Notes: generated from the letters alone by a model not told the origin. A stretch of 64,000 nt of DNA from Ancylobacter moscoviensis (GCF_007559435.1 NZ_VMBP01000002.1:496001-560000); one strand, 5' to 3'. Counted from the stretch's first letter, positions 29,568-39,025 are shown. Numbers and translations are program-made.

Positions 29568-31514
29568 ATGTCCGCACCTCAGGGCGGAACCGCCGCCGGG
29601 CGCCCCTCCAAAGCCTCCGAGATCAATCCGCGGGGCAGCCTGCTGGTCGCCCTGAAGGGGCTCTGGCCCTATCTCTGGCCGGCCGACCGGGCGGACCTGC
29701 GCACGCGCGTCGCGTGGGGCCTGCTGCTGCTCGTCCTCGCCAAGATCGCGACCATGGCGACGCCCTTCTTCTTCAAATGGGCGACCGACGCGGTGGCGGA
29801 GGGCGAGGGAGCGCGCATCTCGACCGACGCGATCAGCCTGCTCGTCGCCGCGCCACTGGTGCTGACGCTTGCCTACGGCTTCTCGCGCATCGTCATGGCG
29901 GCGCTGACGCAGTGGCGCGACGGGCTGTTCGCCAAGGTCGCGATCCATGCGGTGCGGCGTCTGGCGCTGGAGACCTTCCAGCACATGCACGCGCTCTCGC
30001 TGCGCTTCCATCTCGAGCGCAAGACCGGCGGGCTGACGCGCATTCTGGAGCGCTCGCGCGAGGGCATAGAGACCATCGTGCGGATGCTCGTCCTGCATCT
30101 CGGCCCGACCATCCTCGAATTCGCGATGGTGATCGGCGTGCTGTTCTGGCAGTTCGACTGGCGCTACGTAGCCGCCACGGTGGGCATGATCGTTGGCTAT
30201 ACGGTCTTCACTTTCGTGATGACCGAGTACCGGATGTCGATCCGCGCGGCGATGAACGAGAGCGACACCGACGCCAACGCCAAGGCGGTCGACAGCCTGC
30301 TCAACTACGAGACGGTGAAGTATTTCGGCGCCGAGAAGTGGGAGGCCGACCGCTACGACCGCTCCATGGCGCGCTACGAGAAGGCGACCGTGCACACCCA
30401 TACTTCCCTTGCATGGCTCAATGCGGGGCAGGCGACGATCTTCACGCTCGGCCTCACAGCGGTGATGGCCCTGTGCGTGTTCGACATCCGCGCCGGGCGG
30501 CAGTCGGTGGGCTCCTTCGTCATGGTCAACGCCATGATGATTCAGCTCTATCAGCCGCTGAACTTCCTCGGCATGATCTATCGCGAGATCAAGCAGTCGC
30601 TGATCGACATCGAGGCGATGTTCGCCATTCTCGCCCGCGCGCCGGAGATCAAGGACGGGCCGGCCGTGCAGCCGCTGGCGCTGACGGGCGGCACGGTCCG
30701 CTTCGAGGACGTGCGCTTCTCCTACGATCCCGACCGGGAAATCCTCAAGGGCGTGTCCTTCGAGGTGCCGGCTGGGCGGACGGTGGCCATCGTCGGCCCG
30801 TCCGGTGCCGGCAAGTCCACCATCTCGCGGCTGCTGTTCCGTTTCTACGACGTGAATGGCGGGCGCATCCTCGTCGACGGGCAGGACCTGCGCGACGTGA
30901 CGCAGGAGAGCCTGCGCGCCGCCATCGGCATGGTTCCGCAGGACACGGTGCTGTTCAACGACACGCTGGCCTACAACATTCGCTATGGCCGCGCCGGCGC
31001 TTCGGACGAGGAAGTGGCGCGGGCGGCCGAGCTGGCGCAGATCGACGGCTTCGTGCGGCGCACGCCCAAGGGCTACCAGACCGAGGTCGGCGAGCGCGGG
31101 CTCAAGCTGTCCGGCGGCGAGAAGCAGCGTGTCGCCATCGCCCGCACCATCCTGAAGAACCCGCCCATCCTCATTCTCGACGAGGCGACCTCGGCACTCG
31201 ACAGCCATACCGAGCGTGAGATCCAGGATGCACTGGAGCGTGTCTCGCTCGGCCGGACGACGCTGGTCATCGCCCACCGCCTGTCCACCGTGGTCGGCGC
31301 CGACGAGATCATCGTGCTGGAACAGGGGCGCATCGCCGAGCGCGGCACCCATGGCGAGCTGATGGCGCGTCATGGCCTCTATCATTCCATGTGGGAGCGC
31401 CAGCGCGAGGCCGAGCGCGCCCGCGAGACTCTCAAGGCGGCCGGCGAGGCCGAGGAGCTGTCGGCGGATAAGGCACTGAGCGAGCGCAAGACGACGAGCG
31501 ACGCGGCGGCGTAG
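29568..31514 (+). CDS. Atm1/HMT1-type ABC transporter (fused permease-ATPase)
   Basis: A 648-residue half-transporter that dimerises in the inner membrane; Atm1-type proteins export glutathione-linked metal or sulfur species and support Fe-S metabolism and heavy-metal resistance. Six membrane helices fill about residues 40-330 with the family-typical ERSREGIETI, NDTLAYNIRYG and FGAEKWEADRY segments. The ATPase has Walker A GPSGAGKST (about 410), signature LSGGEKQRVAIART, Walker B ILILDEATSALD and the H-loop AHRLSTV. ATG 29568 is chosen; the frame remains open upstream. It follows the ArsR gene, an arrangement suggesting metal-responsive control. Confidence 0.93.
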   Translation: MSAPQGGTAAGRPSKASEINPRGSLLVALKGLWPYLWPADRADLRTRVAWGLLLLVLAKIATMATPFFFKWATDAVAEGEGARISTDAISLLVAAPLVLTLAYGFSRIVMAALTQWRDGLFAKVAIHAVRRLALETFQHMHALSLRFHLERKTGGLTRILERSREGIETIVRMLVLHLGPTILEFAMVIGVLFWQFDWRYVAATVGMIVGYTVFTFVMTEYRMSIRAAMNESDTDANAKAVDSLLNYETVKYFGAEKWEADRYDRSMARYEKATVHTHTSLAWLNAGQATIFTLGLTAVMALCVFDIRAGRQSVGSFVMVNAMMIQLYQPLNFLGMIYREIKQSLIDIEAMFAILARAPEIKDGPAVQPLALTGGTVRFEDVRFSYDPDREILKGVSFEVPAGRTVAIVGPSGAGKSTISRLLFRFYDVNGGRILVDGQDLRDVTQESLRAAIGMVPQDTVLFNDTLAYNIRYGRAGASDEEVARAAELAQIDGFVRRTPKGYQTEVGERGLKLSGGEKQRVAIARTILKNPPILILDEATSALDSHTEREIQDALERVSLGRTTLVIAHRLSTVVGADEIIVLEQGRIAERGTHGELMARHGLYHSMWERQREAERARETLKAAGEAEELSADKALSERKTTSDAAA

Positions 31515-31550
31515 TCTTCGCCTCCAAAGGGTTATGGAGACGGCGATTCC

Positions 31551-32633
31551 ATGCGCAGAGCTGCAAGGTCCGGGGCGGCTCCGCCCGATCCGACTGCGCG
31601 CGGAAAGGCGAGGCCGAAGCGCGTCGCCATCGCCTGCCAGGGCGGCGGCAGCCATGCCGCCTTCACCGCCGGCGTGCTGCGGCGCCTGCTTTCGGACGAG
31701 TTCCGCGACGGATTTGAGCTTGCCGGCATCAGCGGCACCTCGGGCGGCGCGATCTGCGCGGCGCTCGCCTGGGCGGGACTGGCGACCGGTGGGCCCGAGG
31801 ACGCGCGGGCACGGCTGGCCGGCTTCTGGGACCACGCCAAGGCCGACACCCCGATCGATGCCTGGCAGAACTACTGGGGCATGGCGCTCGCCAGCCTGCC
31901 GTGGAATGTAGACGTCAGCCCCTACCGGCTCGAGAACGGCGCCGACCGGGTGCTTACGGAATGGCTCCGCGCGTTTCTGCATCTGGAGAAAATCGGCGCG
32001 CCGGCCCGCCGTCGCGCGCCCGCCCTGTTCGTCGGCGCGACCGATGTGCTGACCGGCGACCGCTGCATCTTCCGGGGTGAGGAACTCGACTATCCCGACC
32101 TCATCGGCTCGGCCGCTCTGCCCTTCCTCTATCGGGCGGTGCATACGCGGGGGCATGTGCTTTGGGACGGGCTGTTCAGCGTCAATCCGCCGATCCGGGA
32201 CCTGCTCGACCTCGCCGTCGACGAGCTCTGGGTAATCCAGATCAGCCCGCTCGCCATTCGCCAGGAGCCGCGCTCGGTGGAGGCGATCCGCGAACGGCGC
32301 GACCAGCTCGCGGGCAACCTCTCGCTGGCGCAGGAACTGCACTTCGTCGACAAGATCAACGAGATCCTCGCGCTCAACGGTCCCCTCAAGCACAAGCATC
32401 CCGGCGCTCAGGACCGCTACTACACCCCGGTCGCCATCCACCTGTTGGATGCGGGGCTGGAAGATGCGCGATTCGGCTATGCCTCGCGGCTGGATCGCAG
32501 CCCGAGCCTGCTCGACGAACTGCTCTCCCGTGGCGAGGAGATGGCGCCGCGCCTTCTCGCGGAGGAAACCCTCTGGCCGCGCCGGGGCGCGCTGGAGGGG
32601 CGGACGCTGACCATTGCGCGCCGAAAGCGATGA
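31551..32633 (+). CDS. Patatin-like phospholipase
   Basis: A 360-residue lipid acyl hydrolase of the patatin family with a Ser-Asp dyad. The oxyanion loop is [19 protein letters not shown] (about 30-48), the nucleophile elbow [10 protein letters not shown] (Ser about 66), and the acid is in [12 protein letters not shown] (Asp about 205). The oxyanion loop has GGGSHA in place of the usual GGGxxG. No signal peptide is seen, so it should act on phospholipids from the cytoplasm or, if a secretion route exists, in a host. It sits 37 bases after the ABC transporter and upstream of psd-pssA, which suggests a phospholipid-turnover link. Confidence 0.9.
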   Translation: MRRAARSGAAPPDPTARGKARPKRVAIACQGGGSHAAFTAGVLRRLLSDEFRDGFELAGISGTSGGAICAALAWAGLATGGPEDARARLAGFWDHAKADTPIDAWQNYWGMALASLPWNVDVSPYRLENGADRVLTEWLRAFLHLEKIGAPARRRAPALFVGATDVLTGDRCIFRGEELDYPDLIGSAALPFLYRAVHTRGHVLWDGLFSVNPPIRDLLDLAVDELWVIQISPLAIRQEPRSVEAIRERRDQLAGNLSLAQELHFVDKINEILALNGPLKHKHPGAQDRYYTPVAIHLLDAGLEDARFGYASRLDRSPSLLDELLSRGEEMAPRLLAEETLWPRRGALEGRTLTIARRKR

Positions 32634-32736
32634 TCGGCGCGGGGCGGCGCGCATCTGTCATTTGACGGGGAAGCGCGCTGGCCCTACCTCTCCCCCGATC
32701 AATCATGGGCGGCAGCCGCCCGGGAAAGGCCAATTG

Positions 32737-33435
32737 ATGTCCGTTATCGACTCGATCCGCGGCGGTCTCGCGCCGATCCATCGCGAGGGCTATCCGTTCA
32801 TTCTGATCGGGGCGGCGGTGTCGTTGCTGTTTCTGTGGTTGTTCCCGCCGCTCGGCTGGATCGGCGTGCTGATCACCGTCTGGATCTGCTACTTCTTCCG
32901 CGATCCCGAGCGGGTGACGCCGGTGCGCGAGGGGCTGGTGGTCTCGCCGGCCGATGGGCGCGTCTGCCTCGTCGGCCCGGCCGTGCCGCCGGTCGAGCTC
33001 GGCCTCGGCACGGCGCCGCTGACGCGCGTGTGCATCTTCATGAACGTGTTCGACGTGCACGTGAACCGGGCGCCGCTCGCCGGCCGCGTGACGCGCATCG
33101 CCTATCGGCCGGGGAAGTTCCTCTCCGCCGATCTCGACAAGGCGAGCGAGGACAACGAGCGCAGCGGCATGGTTCTGGATACGGCCATCGGCCCGGTGGG
33201 CGTGGTGCAGATCGCCGGCCTCGTCGCCCGGCGCATCGTCAGCTTCGTACGCGAGGGCGACAGCCTCGCGCCGGGTGAGCGCTTCGGCCTCATCCGCTTC
33301 GGCTCCCGCGTCGACGTCTATCTGCCTGCCGGCACGCGCCCGGCGGTCGCTGAAGGGCAGCGCGCCGTTGCGGGCGAGACCGTTCTGGCCGATCTTGCCG
33401 TGCAGGGCGCGGAAACCAGCTACCGCGTGGATTGA
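32737..33435 (+). CDS. psd: Phosphatidylserine decarboxylase proenzyme
   Basis: Converts phosphatidylserine to phosphatidylethanolamine at the inner membrane. This is the short (232-residue) alphaproteobacterial/archaeal type. The self-cleavage site forming the pyruvoyl group is the Gly-Ser of [10 protein letters not shown] (about 189-190); [15 protein letters not shown] is the other family signature. Two hydrophobic stretches near residues 20-55 anchor it. It precedes pssA by 25 bases, the usual psd-pssA pair. Confidence 0.97.
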   Translation: MSVIDSIRGGLAPIHREGYPFILIGAAVSLLFLWLFPPLGWIGVLITVWICYFFRDPERVTPVREGLVVSPADGRVCLVGPAVPPVELGLGTAPLTRVCIFMNVFDVHVNRAPLAGRVTRIAYRPGKFLSADLDKASEDNERSGMVLDTAIGPVGVVQIAGLVARRIVSFVREGDSLAPGERFGLIRFGSRVDVYLPAGTRPAVAEGQRAVAGETVLADLAVQGAETSYRVD

Positions 33436-33460
33436 ACAACCAACACAGCGAGCGCGCGTG

Positions 33461-34333
33461 ATGGCCGACCTGTTTCCCCCCTTCGAACCCGATGCGCCGG
33501 AGCCGCGCCGCCGCCGTTTCCAGGCGGTGCCGCTGCGGGTGCTGCTACCGAACCTTGTGACGCTGCTGGCGCTCTGCGCCGGCCTCACGGGCATTCGCAT
33601 GGCGATCGAGGGGCGGCTGGAACTGGCGCTCGGCGCCATCGTGCTGGCGGCCGTGCTCGACGGGCTGGACGGACGCCTCGCGCGGATGCTGCAGGGTACC
33701 TCGCGTTTCGGCGCGGAACTGGACAGCCTCTCGGACTTCGTCTGCTTCGGCGTGGCGCCGGGGCTGGTGCTCTATATGTGGGGCCTCGAGACGCTCGGCT
33801 CCATCGGCTGGATTTCCGCGCTGGCCTTCGCCATCTGCGCGGCGCTGCGTCTCGCCCGCTTCAACGTGATGCTGGAAGATCCCAACAAGCCGCCCTTCGC
33901 CGCCGACTTCTTCACCGGCGTTCCGGCGCCGGCGGGGGCGATCTGCGTTCTGCTGCCGGTCTATCTGGAGCTGATCGGCCTGCCGCGTCTGGTGGCATCC
34001 CCGGCGGTCGCGGCCTTCTACTGCCTCGCCATGGCGCTGCTGATGGTCTCGAAGGTGCCGGCCTTTTCCGGCAAGCGGCTCGGCGCGCGGATCCCGCGCG
34101 ATCAGGTGATGCCGCTCTTCATCTGCGTGGTGCTGTTCGTCGCCGTGCTGGTGACGTGGCCCTGGACGGTTCTGTCGGTCGTCTGCATCGCCTATCTCGC
34201 GGCGCTGCCGTTCTCGGCGATGCGCTACGCTCAACTGGCCCGCGAGTATGAGAAGCGGCACCCCGGCGCGGTGAAGATGCACGCGGGCCCGGCGGGCGAC
34301 AGCCATGACGACCGGCCGAGCCATCTGAACTGA
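33461..34333 (+). CDS. pssA: CDP-diacylglycerol-serine O-phosphatidyltransferase
   Basis: Makes phosphatidylserine from CDP-diacylglycerol and serine, the substrate of Psd encoded just upstream. The 290-residue membrane protein shows the CDP-alcohol phosphotransferase signature D-G-(x)2-A-R-(x)8-G-(x)3-D-(x)3-D, spanning about residues 70-92 (LDGRLAR, then FGAELDSLSD), and several hydrophobic helices. Length fits the Bacillus-type PssA subfamily common in Rhizobiales. ATG 33461 directly follows a GTG in frame; ATG is preferred. Confidence 0.96.
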   Translation: MADLFPPFEPDAPEPRRRRFQAVPLRVLLPNLVTLLALCAGLTGIRMAIEGRLELALGAIVLAAVLDGLDGRLARMLQGTSRFGAELDSLSDFVCFGVAPGLVLYMWGLETLGSIGWISALAFAICAALRLARFNVMLEDPNKPPFAADFFTGVPAPAGAICVLLPVYLELIGLPRLVASPAVAAFYCLAMALLMVSKVPAFSGKRLGARIPRDQVMPLFICVVLFVAVLVTWPWTVLSVVCIAYLAALPFSAMRYAQLAREYEKRHPGAVKMHAGPAGDSHDDRPSHLN

Positions 34334-34386
34334 CGGCTCTCGCTTCGGCCTTGTGGGGTCGGAAGCGGGGCAGGGGGCCCGTCGCT

Positions 34387-34626
34387 TCAGCGAGAACGCC
34401 TGGCCATGGCCTCGACGCGGGCGGTCAGCGGCGCGCCGGGAAAGGCTTGCCGCAACAGGCGCAGCGCTTCCGCGTCGGAGCCGGGACGCGCCATGTCGAG
34501 ATGCTGGGTCATGAGCTGGGCGACGGATGCCGGGTCGCGGCGCGCATAGGCGACGCGGCCGCCAGCGTTCTCCCGTCCACTGGCGGGGGACGAGGTACTC
34601 ACTGTCACGCTTGCTGACTGCAGCAT
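34387..34626 (-). CDS. Small protein of unknown function
   Basis: A 79-residue protein I do not recognise. The N-terminus is Ser/Thr-rich (MLQSASVTVSTSSPASG), then a charged helical part follows (RRDPASVAQLMTQHLDMARP, LRLLRQAFPGAPLTARVEAM) and a basic end. GGAGG lies 8 bases before ATG 34626; an ATG at 34662 would add 12 residues but lacks such a site. It looks cytoplasmic. An AT-richer upstream region with symmetrical sites suggests regulated expression. Confidence 0.6.
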   Translation of the reverse strand: MLQSASVTVSTSSPASGRENAGGRVAYARRDPASVAQLMTQHLDMARPGSDAEALRLLRQAFPGAPLTARVEAMARRSR

Positions 34627-34939
34627 CACAATAGCCTCCGATCGCCAGAGCGAATCAATCAACTTTCTTCATGCATAAGGTGGGCCAACATGCCCGCCAA
34701 CGCACGAACTATTTTCAGCTTCCCGATGGTGTGAACGCCCGCGATCAAGTGCTCACGGCCGCACTGTCATCTTCGTTCGAGACAATACGAAGACGAGCGG
34801 TCGATATTTCGAATATCGGGGAATTTTTGCGTGCCGGCACGTTCGTACGCGCGTTCGCAATAGCGAATTCAGGCGGATGATTTGCTCAAAGCTGGCGCGA
34901 ATGACTGCATCGGTCCAGTCATTGGGCCAGTAGCGCTCA
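34627..34939. other. AT-richer intergenic region (313 bp) with inverted repeats
   Basis: No gene is seen. The stretch is visibly less GC-rich than the surroundings and contains CGATATT-TCG-AATATCG (34802-34818) and the palindrome GTGCCGGCAC (34831-34840). It lies between the 3' end of the Omp19/Inh lipoprotein gene and the start of the small unknown gene, both on the minus strand, so it could hold a terminator, a promoter with operators, or a small RNA. Confidence 0.5.
34802..34818. promoter_or_regulatory. 7-bp inverted repeat, candidate operator
   Basis: CGATATT and AATATCG flank a TCG spacer, giving 17 bases of dyad symmetry about 175-190 bases upstream of the small unknown gene on the minus strand. 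Too short and without a T-run to be a convincing terminator. Confidence 0.4.
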
Positions 34940-35533
34940 TCAGGAGCGGGTCAGCGTGATCTTGGAGCCGTCGCCGGTCGATACGCCGTCATACTGCCCG
35001 GCCGCGACCGGCTGCAGGCGGGCGGTGACCTTGCCGACGTGGTTCTGGAGCACGATCTCGTTGCCCCAGACGTCCCAGCCCTTGGTCATGAAGATGTCGT
35101 TCGGGCAGTCGACATCGGCATTGGCGGCAAAGCCGGACATGCCGCGGTCGGTCGAGAGCGTGACCTTGCAGGTCTTCTGGCCGTTGTCCCAGCCATATTT
35201 CCAGGTGCCGGCGAGCTGGGTGCGCGCTGCGCCCGGCTCGGCATAGGCGACGCCGCCCGGCGCGGTGGCCGGCGGAGGGGCCAGGGCGACCGGCGTCGCC
35301 GCGGCCTGGCGCGGCGTGACGGCACCGGCGGCCGTGGTCGCATTGGCGCCGGAGGCCGTGGTGCCGGGAGCGGGGACGGGGGAGCTTTCGACCGAGCCGG
35401 AAGGGGCCGGGGTAATCTGGCTCGTCTCCATCGCGCCGCCGCCCGACGAGCTGCCGAACCCGTCGAGAACGGTGCTGCAACCGCCCAGCATGACGGCGGC
35501 GGCGGTCGTTGCCACGACGGCGGTCAGTTTCAT
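34940..35533 (-). CDS. Omp19/AprI-Inh-type protease inhibitor lipoprotein
   Basis: A 197-residue predicted outer-membrane lipoprotein. MKLTAVVATTAAAVMLGGC carries a lipobox (LGGC, Cys 19), followed by ~80 residues of Ser/Pro/Ala linker. The C-terminal ~90 residues match the Inh/AprI beta-barrel family shared with Brucella Omp19 (LAGTWKYGWDNGQKTCKVTL, NEIVLQNHVGKVTARLQP, YDGVSTGDGSKITLTR), including the conserved Cys pair (CKV and DCPND). Brucella Omp19 inhibits host proteases; the same role here is inference. ATG 35533 is set by the lipobox. Confidence 0.85.
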   Translation of the reverse strand: MKLTAVVATTAAAVMLGGCSTVLDGFGSSSGGGAMETSQITPAPSGSVESSPVPAPGTTASGANATTAAGAVTPRQAAATPVALAPPPATAPGGVAYAEPGAARTQLAGTWKYGWDNGQKTCKVTLSTDRGMSGFAANADVDCPNDIFMTKGWDVWGNEIVLQNHVGKVTARLQPVAAGQYDGVSTGDGSKITLTRS

Positions 35534-35863
35534 CGGTGCTGCACTCCTGTCCGGCCGGCCGATGGCGCGGACGTCTGCCCCACGAATACACGGTACGATG
35601 CTTTGTGAGCATTCGCACAATTCCTGTTTCCCCAAGGATCGTGGCACGAGCGTGACCCCCAGGGGGCGAAGTGGCTGCCGTCAACCCCGCATGGACTTAT
35701 GCTCAACGGGACATTAATGGCCGCCTGTGGTGTCATTGCACCGTCAAACGGTCGGCCCGCCGGCATGGGGCAGGGCGGCCCCCGCGCGAAGGGCGTTCAG
35801 TTTTGCGCGGAACTGCTCTATGTGCGACGCAGCGAATGAGCCCGCGCGAACAGGAGCTGCGCC
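35534..35863. other. Intergenic region (330 bp) between divergent lipoprotein and SDR genes
   Basis: No gene is seen. Both flanking promoters must lie here. Parts such as 35575-35640 and 35690-35720 are AT-richer than average and are the likely promoter cores, but I see no clear -35/-10 pair or long palindrome. Confidence 0.45.
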
Positions 35864-36634
35864 ATGTACCAGATGCTGGACCCGTCCACTCTCCGCGTCC
35901 TCGTTACCGGAGCGACCTCCGGCATCGGCGCCGCGACGGCCCGCCGCTACGCGCTGGCCGGCGCCCGGGTGGTCGGTACCGGCCGACGCGCCGACCGGCT
36001 GATCGCGCTGCGCGACGAACTCGGTCCCCGCTTCCACCCGCTCGAGGTGGACGTGCGCGACAACGAGGCGCTGACGGCCGCGCTCGCGGATGTGCCGGAA
36101 GCCTTCGCGCCGTTCAACGTGGTCTTCGCCAATGCCGGGCTGGCGCTCGGGCTGGAGCCGGCGCACGCCGCCAGCCTCGACGACTGGGAGGCTATGGTCG
36201 ACACGAACATCAAGGGTCTGCTCTACACCGTGCGGGCGACGCTGCCGGCGATGGTCGAGCGCAAGGAGGGGCATGTGCTCTTCACCGGCTCGATTGCCGG
36301 CGACTATCCCTATCCGGGTGGAAATACGTACGGTGCAACAAAGGCTTTCGTGAAGCAGTTCACGTTGAATCTCATCGCCGATCTCGCCGGGACGAACGTC
36401 CGCGTCACCAATATCGAGCCGGGGATGGTGGAGACGGAGTTCTCGCTGGTGCGCTTCCATGGCGACGCCGCGCGTTCCGACAGCGTCTATGCCGGCGCGC
36501 AGACACTGACGTCGGAGGACATCGCCGAGCAGGTCTTCTTCGCCTCGACCCTGCCGCGCCATGTCTGCCTCAACCGGATGCAGGTCTTCCCGACCTGCCA
36601 GACCTTCGCGCCGTTCAAGATTACGCGCGACTGA
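35864..36634 (+). CDS. SDR family oxidoreductase (YdfG-like)
   Basis: A 256-residue classical short-chain dehydrogenase/reductase. The cofactor loop is VTGATSGIGAATARRYALAG (about 10-29), with RRADRL after strand two favouring NADP(H). The catalytic Ser is in FTGSIAGDYP and the YxxxK pair in NTYGATKAFV (about 155-159). It most resembles YdfG-type 3-hydroxy acid dehydrogenases (NADP-dependent serine/3-hydroxypropionate dehydrogenase), including the ENIEPGMVETEFSLVRFHGD-like C-terminal part; substrate remains a guess. It converges on chrA with only three bases between the stops. Confidence 0.88.
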   Translation: MYQMLDPSTLRVLVTGATSGIGAATARRYALAGARVVGTGRRADRLIALRDELGPRFHPLEVDVRDNEALTAALADVPEAFAPFNVVFANAGLALGLEPAHAASLDDWEAMVDTNIKGLLYTVRATLPAMVERKEGHVLFTGSIAGDYPYPGGNTYGATKAFVKQFTLNLIADLAGTNVRVTNIEPGMVETEFSLVRFHGDAARSDSVYAGAQTLTSEDIAEQVFFASTLPRHVCLNRMQVFPTCQTFAPFKITRD

Positions 36635-36637
36635 GAT

Positions 36638-37858
36638 TTACAGCAGCACGGCGCCGCCAAGCGCGGCGCCGACGACCACGGCCCAGGCCGGAACGCGCCA
36701 CAGCACGAGCGCGAGATAGGCGAGAAGGGCCAGCGCGAAGGCCCGGCCCGAGGTAATGCTCGAGGTCACCACCGGATCCCAGAACGCCGCGCCGAGCAGC
36801 CCGACGACGGCGGCGTTCACGCCGGCCATGGCGTCGCGCACCCGCCGGTCGGTCGCCAGCCGCGACCAGAAGCGCAGGGCGCCATAGACCAGCAGCGCCG
36901 AGGGCAGGAACGCCCCGACCAGCGCGAGCGCGCCGCCGAGCGCGCCGTTGGGCGGGGCCGGCATCATGGCTCCGACATAGGCGGCGAAGCTGAACAGCGG
37001 GCCGGGAACGGCCTGCGCCGCGCCATAGCCCGCAAGGAAGATCTCCCGCGTCAGGCCGCCGGGATGAACCAGTTCCGCCTCGATCAGCGGCAGCACCACA
37101 TGGCCGCCGCCGAACACCAGAGCGCCGGCACGGTAGAGCGTGTCGAATAGCGCGACGCCGCCATTGCCCGATGCCTGCGCCAGAAGTGGTAGTCCCACCA
37201 GCAGCACGGCAAAGAGCAGGAGCGCCGCGAGCGAAGCGGTGCGGCCGGGCAGGTGATGCGCGGCCGGCTCGGGGACCGGCGCCGTGTCGAGACGAATGAA
37301 GGCGAGCCCCGCCAGCGCGCCGCCGGCGATGACCGCGATCTGGCCGACGGCGCCCGGCACCATCGCCGCCGCGGCGGCGGCGAGCAGGGCGAGGCTCCGG
37401 CGGGGCCGGTCGGGGCAGAGGTTCTTCGCCATGCCGAGCACGGCGTCGGCCACAATCGCCGCCGCGGCGATCTTGAGGCCGGCCAGCCAGCCGCCGCCGA
37501 TGCCCGCCGCGTCGGCGTGCATGACGCCATAGGCGAAGGCGAGCATGATCAGCGCCGAGGGCAGGGTGAAGGCCAGCCACGCCGCCGCCATGCCGGCCGG
37601 GCCGGCCCGCATCAGCCCGATGGCCATCCCGACCTGGCTGGAAGCAGGGCCCGGCAGGAATTGGCACAGCGCCACGAGATTGGCGTAGGCCTCTTCGCTC
37701 AGCCATTGTCGCCGGCGCACCAGCTCTTCCCGGAAATAGCCGAGATGGGCGACGGGGCCGCCGAACGACGTGATCCCTAGCTTGAGGAACGCGCCGAACA
37801 CCTCGCGCGGTGTGCCGGCATAGGTGGAGGCATCGGTCTGGGAGCGCGCGTCGGTCAT
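36638..37858 (-). CDS. chrA: Chromate efflux transporter (long-chain ChrA)
   Basis: A 406-residue inner-membrane protein of the CHR superfamily with two homologous six-helix halves. Each half begins with a signature: VFGAFLKLGITSFGGPVAHL near the N-terminus and TLYRAGALVFGGGHVVLPLI around residue 240. QFLPGPASSQVGMAIGL and AQAVPGPLFSFAAYVGAMM are the paired PGP motifs. Length fits bidomain ChrA exporters, which expel chromate. No chrB regulator is beside it, so true chromate resistance is uncertain. Confidence 0.93.
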   Translation of the reverse strand: MTDARSQTDASTYAGTPREVFGAFLKLGITSFGGPVAHLGYFREELVRRRQWLSEEAYANLVALCQFLPGPASSQVGMAIGLMRAGPAGMAAAWLAFTLPSALIMLAFAYGVMHADAAGIGGGWLAGLKIAAAAIVADAVLGMAKNLCPDRPRRSLALLAAAAAAMVPGAVGQIAVIAGGALAGLAFIRLDTAPVPEPAAHHLPGRTASLAALLLFAVLLVGLPLLAQASGNGGVALFDTLYRAGALVFGGGHVVLPLIEAELVHPGGLTREIFLAGYGAAQAVPGPLFSFAAYVGAMMPAPPNGALGGALALVGAFLPSALLVYGALRFWSRLATDRRVRDAMAGVNAAVVGLLGAAFWDPVVTSSITSGRAFALALLAYLALVLWRVPAWAVVVGAALGGAVLL

Positions 37859-37919
37859 GGTTCGCCAGCGTTAGCGCCCGGCGCGGCGCTTTGCATGCGA
37901 AACTTTCATGACGCCGGGG

Positions 37920-38789
37920 TCAGGCAGCCTCGACCACCGAGGGAGTGGCCAGCGCCGCGCGGAGCATGTCGGCGAGGCGGCGTGCCGCGGCGGAGGCGGT
38001 GGGCGACAGGAGCAAGGCGATTTCCGCATCCGGCAGCGGCGGCAATCCCTCCGCCGGGCCCAGGCGGCGCCAGTCGGACGGAGTGGCGCATTCCGGCAGC
38101 GCGGTGAGGCACAGCCCGGTCTCGACGACGGCATGGATACCGCCTTGCGAGGAGGAGGTGCAGGCGACGCGCCAGCTCAGCCCGGCCTTGTCGAGCGTGT
38201 TGGCGATATGGGGGCGCACCCGGCAGCCGGTGGGGAAGAGCGCGAGGGGGAGCGGGGAATTGCGCTCGGGCCGGTGCCCACGCGCGGCGAGCCACAGCAT
38301 CTTCTCGCGCTTGAGCAGTTCGCCCGTAGGCCGCGACAGGTCGCGGGTGAAAAGGGCGACGTCGATATGGCCGCGCTCGACCTCGGGCTCGATGTTCTTG
38401 GAAAGATCGGAGCGGATGGAGATCTCCACCCGCGGATAGGCGGCGGCGAAGCGGGCGATCGTCGGCGTGAAATAGGCGTCGACATAATCGTCCGGCATGC
38501 CGAGGCGAACGCTGCCCTCGGGCGTGCCGCCCTTCAGGTCGGCGAGCGCCTCGCTCTCATAGGCCAGCAGGCGGCGGGCGTGGGCGACGAGACGCTCGCC
38601 CGTCTCGGTGAGAGAGATGCCGCGCCGCGAGCGCTCCAGCAGCCGCACGCCGAGGCTTTCCTCGAGTTGGGCGATGCGCGCGGAAACCGCGGACTGCGTG
38701 CGGCCCACCCGTTCGGCGGCTGCGGTGAAGCCGCCCGTGTCGACGATGGCGATCAACATGCCGAGGGATTCGGTGTCGAGATGACGCAT
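37920..38789 (-). CDS. LysR-family transcriptional regulator
   Basis: A 289-residue LTTR. The winged helix-turn-helix lies at residues 5-60 (FTAAAERVGRTQSAVSARIA is the DNA-contacting part), followed by the linker helix and an effector-binding domain from about residue 90 (GSVRLGMPDDYVDAYFTP). It is transcribed divergently from an EamA-type permease gene with 236 bases between the starts, the standard arrangement for an LTTR and its target. The effector is unknown. ATG 38789 is chosen from the family N-terminus (MRHLDTESLGMLIAIVDTGG). Confidence 0.92.
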   Translation of the reverse strand: MRHLDTESLGMLIAIVDTGGFTAAAERVGRTQSAVSARIAQLEESLGVRLLERSRRGISLTETGERLVAHARRLLAYESEALADLKGGTPEGSVRLGMPDDYVDAYFTPTIARFAAAYPRVEISIRSDLSKNIEPEVERGHIDVALFTRDLSRPTGELLKREKMLWLAARGHRPERNSPLPLALFPTGCRVRPHIANTLDKAGLSWRVACTSSSQGGIHAVVETGLCLTALPECATPSDWRRLGPAEGLPPLPDAEIALLLSPTASAAARRLADMLRAALATPSVVEAA

Positions 38790-38851
38790 CGCGGCCTCCG
38801 GCCCACGTGAAAGGAGATGCGACGCTCGGGCCGCCGCTGTCCTCATATCAG

Positions 38852-38861
38852 ATTTATAAAT
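38852..38861. promoter_or_regulatory. Perfect 10-bp AT-rich palindrome in LysR/EamA divergent promoter
   Basis: ATTTATAAAT lies about 63-72 bases upstream of the LysR start and 165 bases upstream of the permease start, in a clearly AT-richer stretch (38850-38895). It may be part of an LTTR site or simply a -10 region for the regulator. Confidence 0.4.
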
Positions 38862-39025
38862 GAAACGACAAAATAAATTCGCTTTCGCGATATCAAGGGG
38901 AGTTGTAGACGTCTGCCGGCAGGGTCGGAGTCCCGACTCGTGCGCGCCGGCGGGACGGGCTCAACAAGACGTACGCGGCGAAAGAGCTGCCTTTCACAAT
39001 CTCTCTGTTCCGGTCGAGTTCGGCA

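Noticed and set aside
29505-32654. Minus-strand open frame of about 1050 codons
   Set aside because: Antisense to the Atm1-type transporter and patatin genes, with low-complexity translation and no motifs.
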